The notes: generated by a model not told the origin, from the sequence alone. A DNA stretch of 64,000 nucleotides from Struthio camelus (GCF_040807025.1 NC_090967.1:5944001-6008000), one strand, 5' to 3'; numbered from the stretch's first letter, positions 13,501-27,052 are shown. Numbers and translations: made by a program.

Positions 13501-16500
13501 TATGCCGCATGTGAGCGTAGTCCTGTCACTTCTGTTGCACTCTGTGCCCAGAGGCTGCAATCGATGCTGCAGAAAAAGGCTAAGACAAATGCTGCCCCAG
13601 CTACTCCACGGTCTAATTTTGAAGTTTTTCTAAGTTTTTTTTTCTTTTTTTTTTTCCCCTAAGGCTTGGAGTGAAGGGACTGGTGTGGTGGCGTGGTGTG
13701 ATGTGCGCCATGTGGGCTGGAGAAGGTCACAAAGTGATTTGCTTCTTTCAGGGGGGAGGATTTTCTGCCACGTTAGGAGCTGCTTGTAGAGCTAAAACAC
13801 GCCGTATCCAGTTTGCCATCGCTGACCTGGGACAAGCGGGGAGGCCGAGGCAGGATTTGACGGATTTCGAAGCCGTAGCTGTGCCGTAGCTCAGCTTACT
13901 CCGACCATACATCGCAGAGACGAGATGCCAAGCGGGGACGGTCGCGAAGGGCAGGGCGGTCGCTGGAAGCTGTGACTGAGGCTGGATGGAGCGTCACTTT
14001 TGGGGTGGCCTTGCTGGCTCTGCTGTGCTTGCCGGCACCACTAGGTGCCTCTCGGCTTTTGCAGAGCGGCTCTGCCGCGGGCGCTGCCGCAGAGGTGTGC
14101 AGCGGCGGGCAGCGCTGGGCAGCGAGTGGGAGTCGAAAGCGCGCCCGGGGGCTTCTCGGTGCAGCAATGACCCCGGCGGTGGTGCTAGAGAAGGATGCTT
14201 CTGTTCTGTGCATTTTTGGTTTGGCTCTGCTCTATCTTTGCTCCTCATAGAGGCTGAGTTTGCAGGGTTTGACCGTAAGGGCAGGAGTAATAGTTTGTGC
14301 ATATGGTGGGGGAATATGGAATTGTTTAAGGCAGCGCTGTCAGCAAGCAGCATTGAACGTGTAAAGAGCCGCATGCCATGGATGCACAGGCAAGTCTTAC
14401 AAATGTAAAATCAGCCATCCTTCTGGTGCTCCTTGTGCAGCTGGCCGATCTCGGGAGCGAGAGACAGCAGCTGATTTATTCGTCGCTGCGATACCGCATG
14501 TGGCTGCCAGAATAACTCCTATGCTTGGAACGATTTTTATATTTGTTCAGTTCATTCCTGTCTCAGCAAGATCAGGTTTGGGGCTGAGGAGGATGTAATG
14601 GCTATAAAGTTGGGGGGTTTAGTGTCTTCCCATCCTCCATCACTGCGCAAATACCGGTTGCAGGTGCAGGTTGCTGGGGCCGGCTCGTGTTTATTGCCTG
14701 TGCCTGCCCTGCTTTGCTGCAGGAAGAGATTTAGGAGCAGGATGAAGAGTGCCCAGGAGTGTCTCCACACGCGAGGAGCCTCACTGCCCAGGCGCAGCCC
14801 TGCTGCAGCAGCTCTGCAGCTGGGTAGGGAGAAGAGACAGGACTGGCCATGGTTAATCATCTTCTCAGCACTAGCTCTTAGTGCCTCTCCATGGCCCTAA
14901 CGCAACCGGTAAACGTGGGCCCTTACTTGAGCTCTGCTGGCCACTTTGGTCGTCTTCGTTCTGCAACCAAGTGGCTTTTCCCATTTGTCCCTGCAGCACT
15001 ATAAAGATGAATCTGGCTCTGCCACAGAAGCATTTTGCAGAAAGCAGTTCCTTTTTTTTTTTCCACGCTTTGTCCCGGGTACAGCATGTACTGACCAGTG
15101 CCGCACGTTGAAACTCCCTGAGGTGGCACAGAGTTTAATGTGTTCAGATATTTCACCCGCCGCTTTTTCATTCCATGCTCCAGTGCTCCATTTTACCAGG
15201 CCAGCCAGCTTTTGACAGACATCCAGTTTTATTAGCGCTGTTAGCAGAAACCAAAATCCCACCTCCTTTGGCTTGAGAACAACCTCCCGATTGAAGTCTG
15301 GGAGCAGAATATGTTTGTGTGTGTGCGAGTCCGGCTCGGGGAGGGGGGGGGGGGGGAGAAAAAACAAACCAACAACAAAAACCCTGGGGATTTGGAAATG
15401 CATCTAGGACTTCTCAGGGGAGAAAAAATAATATTTAAAGAAAATAGCCAAAAATACTCATCTTGCTTTAACTTGCTCCCTTACCTTTGGGTTACAAGGA
15501 TTCCCTTCGTTCCAGCTTGGGATGAATAGGATGCAGGTAAGCAAGTAAGAAGTAGATGAGCAGGACCAGATTCAGAAAGCACTTAAAACTGAAACATTAC
15601 AGTTTCCCCTGGTTTCTGTGAATATATCTTTAAATGCTGCTTTCATTAAATCCAAGGCCGACTCGGCCAGGGACAATCCTGCAGTTGGAGAGGGTGGGAG
15701 AGACTGGGGTGCCAGCTCCGTCACCGAGGCGGCAGTCCATCTTCCGAGGCCTCGATTCCCAGCCTGCCAGATGGGGACCACAAAGTACTCGAGCTCCTGC
15801 CTCCTCCCCTGTCCTGCCTATTGCCATGGTAGGGGCTTTCTCCTTGCACCAAGCATATTGGGTCCCTGTAATGCAAACAAAGGTTGTTGGGTTTTTTTTT
15901 AAACATAGTGGATATTACTTACTTGTTCTTCCTTTGCCAAATGTTAAATTTTCTTAAGTTTTGAGACTTGAAGTATAAAAGATGGAAGGCGAGACTTTTA
16001 AAACTGCGTCTGACTTTTCGCTATTCAACTTCAGACGTTTTATAGAAGGTTTTTTTTTTTTTTTTCCAGAAGGTATTACTCTTTCTAAAACTCGGAGCCA
16101 TTTATAATTTCTCTATTTGAGCACTCCAAATTTCTAGTCATTTCTAAAATATTATTAATCTCAGGCTTTTTACTCATATTTATTGCTTCTGATGAAAGAG
16201 AGGGTGTCAGGAGAGGAAAACAAGTGGAGGCAGAGGAGAGAATTTAGCGGAAATTAAGAGAAGAAGGTGGAAAAGGCAACAAAGAAATTGATGAAATTAT
16301 TTTCTTCCCTTATCTTTCCTAAGGATGATTGTGCTTCTCTGGAAAACATCTCCTCTGTTCGATGTGTTAATATTTAATCAGTTGCTGATCATTAAGCTCT
16401 TATTGTGGCTTCTAATTTGGCCAGGGAAGCGATGGTAAGTGTCGTTGCTGATGGGGTGCTAGTGACAGCCTCGCCTGCTGCTGGGAACGTAAGTAGGTTA

Positions 16501-19500
16501 ACAGGGCAGGTATTTTTAAGTCTCATTGCCTGGCAGCAATTACTCTTCCTTGCACCCAAACTTCAAGTCTTGCACCTTTGTAGTGAAGAACCCTATTAAT
16601 GCCTCGTGATGGGGGATGCACGACCGCAGAGGCGTTGTCCGAAAGTACCGAAAAGGGAGTCTGTGAAACAGCAAACTCTACAGTAATGTGTTTAGCCTTT
16701 TTGCCCTAACATACCATTTGCTAATGTGAGGCGCTGAAAACTCATCTTCCTCATTTGAGCATGTGATATCAAGCTTAAGGATCTGAAATATTACAGTAAC
16801 CATGGCTACCAGTGACTTATCTGAGGGAGTTTGACTTTTGTTGTGATTTTAAGTGTCTTAATTGTAGTTTAAAAATCAGAATCTGAATGTGTTTTTACTT
16901 AGGCATGTGAAACCAAAGGCATTAAATGATTTCCATTATTAAAATATCTATAATGCCGCCTTTGAAAGATCCTCGGAGAAGGCCCTTAATATTCATCCTG
17001 TATGTTCTAAATAAAGTTACTCCTCAGCTTTCTGTTAGTTCTGCTGCCCTCGCCATAAAATTTTTCTGCAGGCTTGAGTGTTCAAACGGTGCCTTGCTGG
17101 CTGTTTTGCAATCTGAAGTCCTTTGTTTATCCAGGGAAAAGCGGTGGCACTATGTGCTTTTATGCATGTGAACACACGCGAGCTCCTTCTCTCCCTCTGT
17201 CCTCTTTTGTACCCCAGCCATACCCTGCAGGGTCCTACCTCTAGAGTGTGTGTTTACCGTTGAGGCTGCCTGTTGGAAGCTTGCCCTGCTTAGAAATCCT
17301 GCCAACCCCCTTGAGTTTCTCCTGTATGAAAAATTATCGAGCACCACCTGCCCAGAGAGTGGGAAAACGTGGGTGGATATTAACGGGGATGCTCAACTGG
17401 GATGCCGAGAGCCTTGCTAGCAACAGGACTATCTGTCCTTCCAAGGAGGACCGCGGTACAAAAGAAAAGTAGCAAGAGGTCAGGCACTTGCGTTGCAGAA
17501 GGTTTCTCTTGCTTAATTCAATTGCTGCAATATTACAATCTAGCCTGGCATAATTCTCTCCGTTTGTACTTGGGCAGGAGTTACAAACACGCTGAGATAT
17601 GAACTTATGCTTGGTAAGCCTTTAATTCCGGCTTTGATGTTTTTAATCATCAGTAAAGATTTGGTAAAAATGATTCATTAGCTTGAAATGCAGCTTGGAT
17701 TACGCACGGTGTTGTGGAAAATAGAGGAGGCAGAGGCAGGGGCTGGCGGTCCAGAGAGCAGACCTCGGGGGAAGCCAAGGTCCCTCCGGTGCGCGTGGGA
17801 CTCGCCGTGGCAGCTCTCCTCCGGGCTGTTCCCTGAGCCTCACCTCAGCCGATTCTTGAAGTTTGACCCTCAGCTGCCTGGAGACAAATCCTCTAGCCCG
17901 TTACTTGTCCCCTCACAGTCACTTTAGGAAAATCAGGTTATCGGCGACGTTATTTGGGACCGCTGTCCAAAACGGATAGCGCTTCTGAATCGAGGTATGT
18001 GCTGAATCCCAGTTCCCTACGATGGATGCAGCCGCATGGACGTACAGGTGCCTTTCACTGCTCCCGCTGTTTCCATGTGGCAAGTGGGATTTCTGTTCTG
18101 GTCAAGTCACCTTTATACCAATGTAGGCACGTTAAAGGCCCTGATGGTGTGAACAAGTCGCCGCGCAGTTAACTCGCGAATGGCTGCGCAGCGGCGCTGC
18201 TGGACGTGGCCGTGCCTTTGGCGTCTCCAAAGGGAGGTGCCGCCCGCTGCGGCGGCGGGGCGTCCGGCCCCGCTGCGGGAGCCGCCGAGAGGCTCCGCGG
18301 CAGGGCCAGGAGCTCGCGCGCTGCCTCCCTTTTGGAGGACAAAGGAAGGAGAGGAGGGGAGGGGGGAAAAAAAAGAAAAAAAAGGAAAATTCGAGAAGCT
18401 CTCCGGTCCTGCCCCCACCAGAAGGGGAAGGCACAGAATAAACACTTTGGCAGTATTGTGCGATGAGAAGCTTTTATCTCGGAGGCACGCTCTGAACTGC
18501 GGAGAAGTCGACGCAGCTCTTCCGAAGTTTGTCTGCAAGGCTGTTTCTTCTGTAACAAATTGTTAAGCAACAAGTACGCGCTATATTCAGATCTCAAAGC
18601 AGATAGGGACAGCCTCACAAAGGCACTTTCAAATGTTCAAGGCTTCCTTTTGTGCTTTTTTTTTTTTTTTTCCCCCCGCCTCTGACATCCAACGGCTGCC
18701 TCTCGTCTGCCTCGGCCGCTATCGCGGCGCGAGGAGCGGGAAGCGAGGCCGGCGCGCCCCGCGGGGCGCAGGCAGCCCGCCCGCGCCGGACCTCCTTCCA
18801 GCCCGGATCCCTCTTTTCCAGGCAGCCCTGCTCGAACGCAGCAATGCCTGTTGCTGTTTTCTCACCTTTCTTCCCCTTCCTGCTGCCCCCTTTTTGTTTT
18901 TCTAAAGTCTCTCATTTGGTTTCTCTGAGCGGTTCATCTGGCTTCCAGCTTGCGTGGTTTGTGTTGTCTTTTAAAATTCCTTTTTTTTTTTTTTTTCTTC
19001 CCTCCAGGCTTAACAAAACTGGACATCTTCAATGCTTCTCTTAGTATTAAACTTCTGTTTTGTTTTGCCTCTCCCCCGGAGGACTGTGCAATCGCCGGAT
19101 CCCTTTGTTCCATACCTGTACATAGACCAAGGACCGAGTCCTTGCTGGGGTGGAAATAGCTAACCCACCATGATTTGGTCCTCTACCTACTTTAAATTTA
19201 CTTTCGGTATTATTTAGAGGGTCTGTTTCTAGATTTTTTTTTTTTTCTTCTTTTAAAAAGGGAAAATGAGGCTTGTTGGTCCGGGTAAAGCGAGTCGTTT
19301 GAAAAGGCACCCGCCCGGGGAGGCTTGTGTCACTTGTGGGGATGTGGCGAGAGCGGTGGCATGGAGGGAAGCGCCTAGGCTGGCATAGGGGAAAGGAATA
19401 TTTAAAACCGGTACGCATAACACACTGAAGAAAATTCCCATGCGACAAATCCTGCAGCAGATCGAGTGTAATGAAGTTAGAGTGAACGAAGAAGCTGCCG

Positions 19501-22500
19501 TCTCCCAGATGAGCCCCTGGAGCTGTCGTTGTGTGTTTTGCCGGCCCAATGTGAGGTAAACGGGTTTGCTCGGGGAATGATGCTGTGTCCAGAGGCAAGA
19601 TTGTTTCCCTGCTTGTGCTTGGTGTTTCCTTCGTTAGACTCCAGCGAATCAAACCCATTGTTCCAAAGAGCAGAGTAAAATGAGTTGGACGTGATGAATA
19701 TTCATGCACTCTCTCCCTTCAATCTCCTTCCTCTTCAGCCATGGGGAGAGCTGCAGCGGATAGATGTTTCTTGGCTCTCGGAGTAACGGTAGGGTCTAGG
19801 CAGCAACTGACTTTGCTAATCCCTTTTGTAATCCTTTTTATTATAAGAAGGATATTGGAGCTGGGCTTCACTCTCTGAGCTAAGACTTTAGCATGTTTGG
19901 ACTTTAAGGTAGGAATCCCAAATCCTCACTGTAGGAAGCACAGTGACTTGTATTGTCATACCAAATAGGAGTTCGTATGAATTTGGAGAGGTAGTCTCAA
20001 GCCTGAGAAGTTTTGAGCACGGAGGTCTGATATCTGCATCCTGCAGGATCCCGGAGCGCTCGGGAGCTGCTCGCGCAGCGAGGCTGCCCTCTCCGCGGGC
20101 TGATGAGCATCACAGATTTCCCCTAACTTGCCTCTTCTATAAAGCTCGCAGGAAATTGCAATGCGATAAGTTAGGCAAGTAGCAAGTCATGTTCATTGTT
20201 GCTTATTGTTTAAGGAATGTTTACATCCCCTTATTTGTTATCCCATCTCCCTGACTCTTCTCTGACCTTACCTACTTGTTTTATCCATTGTGTGCGGCTT
20301 TTTTTCCTTGTTTAGGCAGCGAACTCTTCGGGACTGTTGTTAGCGTGCTGTGTGGTTACACCGCCCCGGGCACGCTGAGGCCTCTGGACTCTTCTTGTTG
20401 GTTTTGGCAGTATGATCCACCCAAATAATAAGGCTACCCCTTAAGTACGATACTCGCTGCACTCCTAATGTAGACTTGGGAGCAATTAATCTCCATGCAA
20501 AAGCTGCGCTGACTGCTTTAGATGAGCAGCTTTCCAGGTTCAGAGTGATCCGTTTGGGATTTCTGTGTCACGCTCTTGCTCTTCCGTAAAAACTCAGAGA
20601 CTAAATAGCGGGTTGCTTCCGAAAACCAAAATCCCACCCTGAACAGTGGTTCCTGCATATGTGTTTGGTTTCCCCCCCCCCCCCCCCCCCCCCCAGAACG
20701 ACTCGGAAGAAAGTAGTATGTTGATCTTGGAAACAGTTCAGAGTTGGATGAAATGTGTGACTGGATCTCTGAGATCTCACGCGTCGGTCTGTGGGAGGGA
20801 ACCCGTCCCCGCTTGGCGTGCGCGGTACGCTAGCCCGGGCTCACCTCGCTCAGGACGTCTGCAGCGTAACTGCCCTTGTTTTGGGAGGGGCACAGGGTAT
20901 TCAGCAGTCTCGACCACTTGCGCAGAAATATTGCTGATGTTCCCCTGGCCAGGCAGAGCTCTCACCGGCGAGCGCCGAGCGGGCCTAGGAATGATGCTCT
21001 CGGTGCCGCAGAGCACGTGCGAGAGGCATTGAGGAAACCAAGGAAATATTTACCCTGGGAGGGGACTGTTTACAGTGCAGTGCAAGCAGCTGATGTTATT
21101 TAGAGCAGCCAGTGCTATGCACTATTTTGCTTTCGCTCTTCTCATGAGGGTCATGGCAGACGGAAAGGATCAAATAGGGTTAGCAGGGCCGTCCTTGGAC
21201 CGTACTGAATATCCAACAGCTGCAGCTAGGATTGGGAATGAGAAGAAAAAGCAACTGTGATTCAGTCTTGTGGTTGAAGTCAAGGTCAGAGTGGACTCTG
21301 GGGTAGCCGTAGCGTGGGGACACCAACACTTTTTGGAGATTTTGGCCCCATTTGCTGATGCTTGGATGGTCTCTGAAGCCCGCATGTCCCGCAGTGCGAC
21401 AGGTTGTCAAGAACACAAAAGTATAATTTAAAATTTTGGAAGTCTCTTTTGTGTTGGGAGAAGGGGATACAACTGAGCTACTGATGTTGCGATGTCCCAT
21501 GCAGCTATTGAGCTGGGAATTTGCTTTCAAATTGCTTCATGGTAAAGCATCTTCCCCAGCATGCTTTGTAGGTATACCGCATATTGTTTTAATTTAAAAC
21601 CAGCTTGTCTCTCTTGTTCTGTTTTTAGCATGGCTGACAAGAACAGCACCCTGAAATGCACGTTCTCTGCTCCTGGCCACAGCACCACTCTGCTGCAGGG
21701 ACTGGCCTCGCTCCGAGCTCAGGCTCAGCTGCTTGATGTCATCCTCACTATAAATAATGAAGTGTTTCAGGTTCATAAAGTTGTCTTGGCTGCCTGCAGT
21801 GACTATTTCAGGTGAGAATCTGATAGGGAAGCAGAAGCAGGCATTTTTACCTTTGCTGTTGGTTTTTGTTCCCCCTTCTTTCTCTCCCTACAGCCTCTCG
21901 CCCGCACCACAAAAAAAAGCCTTTGGAGGTACAGTTTGTGCCCGTACCTGCAGGCATGTAAAGGCCCAGAGCCTGTCCTTCCGCGTGCAAATGAGGTTAT
22001 TCTGCTACAGCAGCTGGGCAAAGTCCCATGTTCGAGTCCCAAGTCTTGAACCTACCGAGGCAGCATTTAGTAGCTGCTCTGCCCGCCGAAGGAAATAGGC
22101 CGTTTCCCCGGAGCTACTTTAACTGAGAAGTGGCAGTGAGGGCTCCGAAATGAGCCATCACACTGAAAGATGGTGCCCATTGTAAATAACAGTAATGTTA
22201 TTTTCAAATACCATTGGTCTGTCTTTAATGCTTATTGTTCACATGCCCCACTGTGTGTGTCTGTTCTCCAGACCCTTGGGAGATGGGGAGGAATTGTCCC
22301 ACCTTGCATCGGTAGAGCATGGAGATGAATTTACTTAGCCAAATTAATGCAGAATGAGCCAATTGCAGAGCCAGAATTCAGTCTTATGCTAAAAGTTGAG
22401 TCCAACTGTTAATCCATCCCATGTCTTTCACACTCTTAATAAGGATTCTCTTTGACTTGCAGTTACTTCTCTCTTGAGGCAGGGAGGGATCTTTCCTGGC

Positions 22501-25500
22501 AGTACCCGTAGCAATTTCAAGTGATGGATATACTGAGGGCAGCAGGTATCGGGGAGGTTGAAAACAACAGGGAACTTAAGCTGGATGAGGTTCTAGACTT
22601 CAAGCCGTGACACATAAGGGTGGAGCAGGTCTGTTCAATGGAGTTTACAATCCCTCGATGTGTGGGTTCCTCCACGACCTGAGCGCGTTCGTTTGCTGAG
22701 CGGGTAACCAAGAGCGAGGGACTTCAGTGTAGGCATATCTCTTTGATTCCTTCTCCTGTTTCTTCAGCTACTCTGTGATGTTTATCTTATGCATACATAT
22801 ATTTTCAAGGCTGTTCAAGGAGCTTTCTCCCTTCTCACTCCCCCTGGTAACATAAGATTGGAAGGTTTATCACTCTTTCTAACAGGCATGCAATTAATGA
22901 TGGAGCTGATCTTCCACCAAATGCTAATAGCACTATTTGTATTCATAAACGCTGAATGCAGTGCCGCTGCTAGTGTGTTTTCACTGTCGAAATATAATTG
23001 CTGAGTAGGTTTCTTGTTATAACTTCTGTTGTGTTAAGTACGGTTGTCCTGGGGAACAATGGCAGAATAATCTAGCTATTGAAAATACTCTGTTTTTATT
23101 CAGAGGGTGGGAGGGGGAGGGGAGAGGGAGTGAAATTGAGGCATTTATATAATCAGCATTTTAGAACATAACACTTTTTAAAGGAATTGCATTCTATTTG
23201 ATGATTTGTCTTCATCATAGCAACAATAATGCTTCTCTTTCCTTGTGCACATTCAGCTCTATAGCTAATGCATGAATCCACATATGTCTGCATATCCTCT
23301 GGGGCAAGGGATCAGAGCAGCATGCTGTTCTGTGACATGGGATATGCAAGGGGATTTTAACAGACTGCTCTCATCTGCTGTTTGGACAATTAATTCCTGC
23401 AAACAGTATTCCTGGTCACTCGGTTACAGAAAGCTGATTTCATATGCAGATATTTCCTTATTTAGGTCATTTAGCTTTTCTTCAGTATATGCTGGACTGC
23501 AGCAGTTCTTTTAGCATGGTTTGGACAGGAAACTTGTGTTCTGACAGCATTCCCAAGCTAGTCCTTTATTCCTATGTTGATGTAGAAGAGGGTCTTTTCA
23601 GCCTTTTCTCTGAGTAACTCGCACCTTGAAGTCACTGCAGCTTCCCGAAGCAGCTCTAATGGCGTTGTACTTCCCAAGGGAACTTAGTTTGTCCTCTTTC
23701 ATATTTGGAAGCTGTCAATGTTGGAAGAATGGCCCAAAATGTGCAGGCAGCAGCAAGCAGCTTAAAAGGTCTTTTGTATTGCAGCCTCTCTAGCTTTGCT
23801 GTAGTGTTTGTGCAATGGCGTTGACTGGTGAAACGGCATGTCACAGTTCTTCCAGCAACCTGTTTTGACTTTGCCTTCCCCAGGACCACTTTGCTGCTAC
23901 TTGTTGAGTAGTAGGCACAGCGCGTACCTTTGCCCCCGAGCTACCTATACGTAACAAAACTGCTGAAATTTCATGTAACCATATTTAAAAAAAAAAAAAA
24001 ACTTTGCAGTTATATCCCCATCACACTCACAGGCCCTATATCTGGGAAATGCAACACGGCTCTAGGAGAGCGCTGTACGGGATGGCTGTGTGCAGCCCTT
24101 GGCTTGGTATGTGCTTCCTGTGGAATTTCGAAGCCTCCCAAGGAGGTGATCTAGGGCCTAAGCTCTGCCTGGCCTGGTCAACTGATGTGCTTGCAGCTGT
24201 GCTGCAAGAGGGGAATCTTTTTTTTATTTTAATTGCCTGCTAGCCCCCTGCCGTTGTACTGCAACATAACAGACGTTCTCTGAAGTGGTTGCAACTCATA
24301 TTTTCTTCAGGTGTTGGGAATGAACCTTGGAGGAGGTTCTGTCGTGGTTACCAAAGCTACTCAAAAGTTCTGCTTGCACCTGCAATATGTAAGCCATTTA
24401 ATAACTGGCATACAATATAATGGGCTAACTGAAATCCTTGTCTTGTGAGCAGGCAAGCTCAGAGGATCACTGACCTCCTAAACCTTCCAAAAGTGTATTC
24501 TTCCTCTGTGCTCACAAATCCTACACGCTTAAAACTTAGGTAGTTAAGGGGATGGTTAGGAGTCTATGCTAGTGCAGGTCCCAGTGTACCCTTTTACTGA
24601 TTGATGTTGTGGATACATTGGTCCAGCATACTATGCTTCCTGCTCTTGTAGTCCTGCCTATTTCTTGAAGCATTGTCCTGTGGACCACTCTTATTGATGC
24701 TGTCAGCAACAGCAGGATTGAAAAGCTTAACTTTTCTATGATAGCTGAATGTTACTTCTCAATGCAATGTTTACGCAAGGTTTGTATAAGTAATTGCATG
24801 CTTCTATTTCTCCTGGCTTTTAGAGGTTTAGCCTTGATTTTTTTTTTTTTTCCTCCCCCCCTCGTTCTCCTCGAAAGAATCAGTATGTTTAAAAACAAAA
24901 ACAAAGAACCCTGAAGTGATGCATCATTTACATGCTTTTAAGAGAGGGGGAAAACTTTGTTTGTGTTCTTGACCTTCAGGGCGATGTTCACAGGAGGGAT
25001 GAGAGAAGCCAGCCAAGACGTGATTGAACTGAAAGGTGTATCTGCAAAAGGACTGAAACACATAATAGACTTTGCTTACAGTGCTGAAGTGACTCTTGAT
25101 CTTGACTGTATTCAGGATGTGCTGGGAGCTGCTGTCTTCCTCCAGATGGTGCCTGTCGTGGAGCTCTGTGAAGAGTTTCTGAAGTCTGCCATGAGTGTTG
25201 AAACATGTCTTAATATCGGGCAGATGGCCACCACCTTTAGCCTTGCATCCTTGAAGGAGTCAGTAGACGCATTCACCTTTAGGCATTTCCTCCAGATCTC
25301 TGAGGAAGAGGATTTCCTCCACCTGCCGCTGGAGCGCCTTGTTTTCTTCTTGCAGAGCAATAAGCTGAAAAGCTGCAGTGAAATAGATCTCTTCCGTGCT
25401 GCTGTCCGCTGGCTGCAATATGACCCAACCCGCCGTGCCAACGCCAGCCAGGTGCTCTGCCATATCCGCTTCCCGCTCATGAAGTCCTCTGAGCTGGTGG

Positions 25501-26561
25501 ACAGCGTTCAGACCTTGGACATAATGGTGGAAGATGTCTTATGCCGGCAGTATTTGCTGGAGGCCTTCAATTACCAGATCCTGCCCTTTCGCCAGCACGA
25601 GATGCAGTCGCCTCGCACCACCATCCGCTCAGACGTCCTGTCCCTCATCACCTTTGGCGGCACTCCCTACACGGACAACGACCGCACTGTGAGCTGCAAA
25701 GTGTACTACCTGCCCGATGCCAACGTGCGCCAGTTTAAGGAGCTGACGGAAATGGAGGTGGGTAGCAGCCATTCCTGCGTGGCCGTGCTTGACAACTTTG
25801 TCTACATCGTAGGAGGCCAGCACCTGCAGTACAGGAGCGGCGAGGGGGCTGTCGATATCTGCTACCGCTACGACCCACACCTGAACCAGTGGCTGCGCAT
25901 CCAGGCCATGCAGGAGAGCAGGATTCAGTTCCAGCTGAACGTCCTGCACGGCATGGTGTACGCCACCGGCGGGAGGAACCGCTCCGGCAGCTTGGCCTCG
26001 GTAGAGAAGTATTGCCCCAAAAGCAACGAGTGGACTTACGTGTGCTCCCTGAAACGCAGGACGTGGGGGCACGCAGGAGCCACGGTAGGAGACAAACTGT
26101 ACATATCAGGTGGGTATGGGATATCCGTGGAAGACAAAAAAGCCCTGCACTGCTACGACCCGGCAGTGGATCAGTGGGAGTTTAAAACCCCAATGAATGA
26201 ACCCAGAGTGCTGCATGCCATGGTCAGTGCAAATAACAGGATTTATGCTCTGGGAGGCCGCATGGACCACGTGGACCGTTGTTTCGATGTTTTGGCTGTG
26301 GAATACTACGTGCCTGAAACAGACCAGTGGACAACCGTGAGCCCCATGCGCGCAGGTCAGTCGGAAGCTGGGTGTTGTCTACTAGAGAAAAAGATTTATA
26401 TCGTAGGAGGGTACAATTGGCATCTGAACAATGTTACAAGCATTGTGCAGGTGTATAACACAGAAACTGATGAATGGGAAAGGGACCTGCATTTCCCAGA
26501 ATCTTTTGCTGGCATAGCATGTGCTCCTGTGATCCTACCGCAGGTAACGACCCAGAGGTAA
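10486..26561 (+). CDS. KLHL26: KLHL26, Kelch-like BTB adaptor of CUL3 ubiquitin ligase (3 coding exons)
   Basis: The coding exons are 10486-10532, 21629-21811 and 24980-26561, 1812 nt in all, giving 603 residues. Human KLHL26 is about 615 residues with the same three-exon layout. Exon 1 gives MAESGGAEFAAERPS. The BTB domain spans roughly residues 45-150 (LLDVILTINNEVFQVHKVVL; AACSDYFRAMFTGGM), the BACK domain about 155-260 (SVETCLNIGQMATTFSLASL), and six Kelch blades cover the C-terminal half. The Kelch diglycine marks are TFGG, IVGG, ATGG, ISGG, ALGG and IVGG. By family knowledge, BTB-BACK proteins bind CUL3 and present substrates, held by the Kelch propeller, for ubiquitination; the KLHL26 substrate is not established to my knowledge. 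All splice junctions keep frame (intron phases 2 and 2). Near-identity to the human protein through the Kelch part makes the call secure. Confidence 0.96.
15718..15800 (-). repeat. Possible MIR-like fragment
   Basis: CTCGATTCCCAGCCTGCCAG followed by ATGGGGACCA resembles the reverse-complement MIR stretch (CTCAGTTTCCCCATCTGTAA-type, then ATGGGGATAA). The match is short and degraded. Confidence 0.3.
18155..18340 (+). promoter_or_regulatory. Intronic CpG-rich pocket in KLHL26 intron 1
   Basis: A dense cluster of CpG (GCGCAGCGGCGCTG, GGCGGCGGGGCGTCCGG) sits in otherwise AT-rich intron, with a second pocket at about 18690-18830. It could be an internal promoter or enhancer 3.3 kb before exon 2; no transcript evidence is available. 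Confidence 0.35.
20672..20694 (+). repeat. Poly-C run (23 C)
   Basis: A homopolymer of 23 C is followed by AG. It looks like a splice acceptor but has no matching downstream exon. Confidence 0.9.
21629..21811 (+). CDS. KLHL26: KLHL26 exon 2, first part of BTB domain
   Basis: The acceptor is TGTTTTTAG|C and the donor TTTCAG|GTGAGA. Its first base completes Ser16, then comes ATGGCTGACAAG (M17). It encodes residues 17-76 including LLDVILTINNEVFQVHKVVL of the BTB fold, with a split Arg codon at the 3' end. Confidence 0.95.
21812..24979 (+). other. KLHL26: KLHL26 intron 2 (3.2 kb)
   Basis: A GT-AG intron (GTGAGA...GACCTTCAG) that splits the BTB domain. It has a possible degraded SINE near 22255-22415 and A/T homopolymers near 23987 and 24840. 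I see nothing coding. Confidence 0.85.
24980..26561 (+). CDS. KLHL26: KLHL26 exon 3, rest of BTB, BACK and Kelch propeller
   Basis: One uninterrupted 1582-nt exon opens with GGCGATGTTCACAGG (R-A-M-F-T-G) and closes at TAA (26559-26561). It holds the remainder of BTB (VIELKGVSAKGLKHIIDFAY), BACK and all six Kelch repeats, ending FAGIACAPVILPQVTTQR. A single large exon for BACK plus Kelch matches the mammalian gene. Confidence 0.97.
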
Positions 26562-27046
26562 CTACGTGCGACTGAGCTGGCCTGCAGAATCGCCTCGCGT
26601 TGCATGTTATCAGGATGCCGTGTTGTTCCCTTGTTGTTTGCAAATGGTATTGTGCGTTTTGTGGGTGAGGGAAGGAGAAAAATAGCTTGCATTCCCTCCT
26701 CCATGAAGTCCCTCCTCCCCTTATGTAGTGTTCTGGCAAGAGCATTCCATCAGAAGCACTTGTCAGCTAGTTAGACTTAACAGATGTTACAGCTGGAAAA
26801 AGCTTTTTTTTTTTTTTTATTCTTTTCTTTTTTTTTGATGGAGGGGAGTGAATTTTGCCAGCTTTCCATCTTTTTAACAGTGCTACATGTTGCAAACATT
26901 GACAGCTCAGGAGTAATTCAGTACTGTGGTATGTTTAAAAGAGTTCAGGTGTGATTTTTATTAATAGTTCCAATAATCATTGTATGTCAATTTTTTTTTT
27001 AACAAACAAAAACCAAAATCTGTATAACATACTGACCTCCAGAAGC

Positions 27047-27052
27047 AATAAA
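27047..27052 (+). terminator. KLHL26: Proximal poly(A) signal of KLHL26
   Basis: AATAAA lies 486 bases after the stop codon, with a T-rich stretch from 27110 downstream. Confidence 0.5.

Larger units (their letters stand above)
10533..21628 (+). other. KLHL26: KLHL26 intron 1 (11.1 kb)
   Basis: A GT-AG intron (GTGAGC...TGTTTTTAG). It contains the tail of the promoter CpG island, internal GC-rich pockets at about 18155-18340 and 18690-18830, poly-T and poly-C tracts, and a possible old SINE near 15.72 kb. No additional exon is supported. Confidence 0.8.

Noticed and set aside
20695..21032. Apparent exon after the poly-C run (NDSEESSMLILETVQSW...)
   Set aside because: The poly-C plus AG resembles a splice acceptor, but no donor in a matching phase joins it to KLHL26, and the known human protein has nothing between exons 1 and 2.
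22255..22415. Possible MIR copy in KLHL26 intron 2
   Set aside because: Only short scattered similarity (GAGCCAGAATTCAG); too weak to list as a repeat.
25629..26072. 147-codon minus-strand open frame in KLHL26 exon 3
   Set aside because: Shadow of the strongly conserved Kelch-coding strand.
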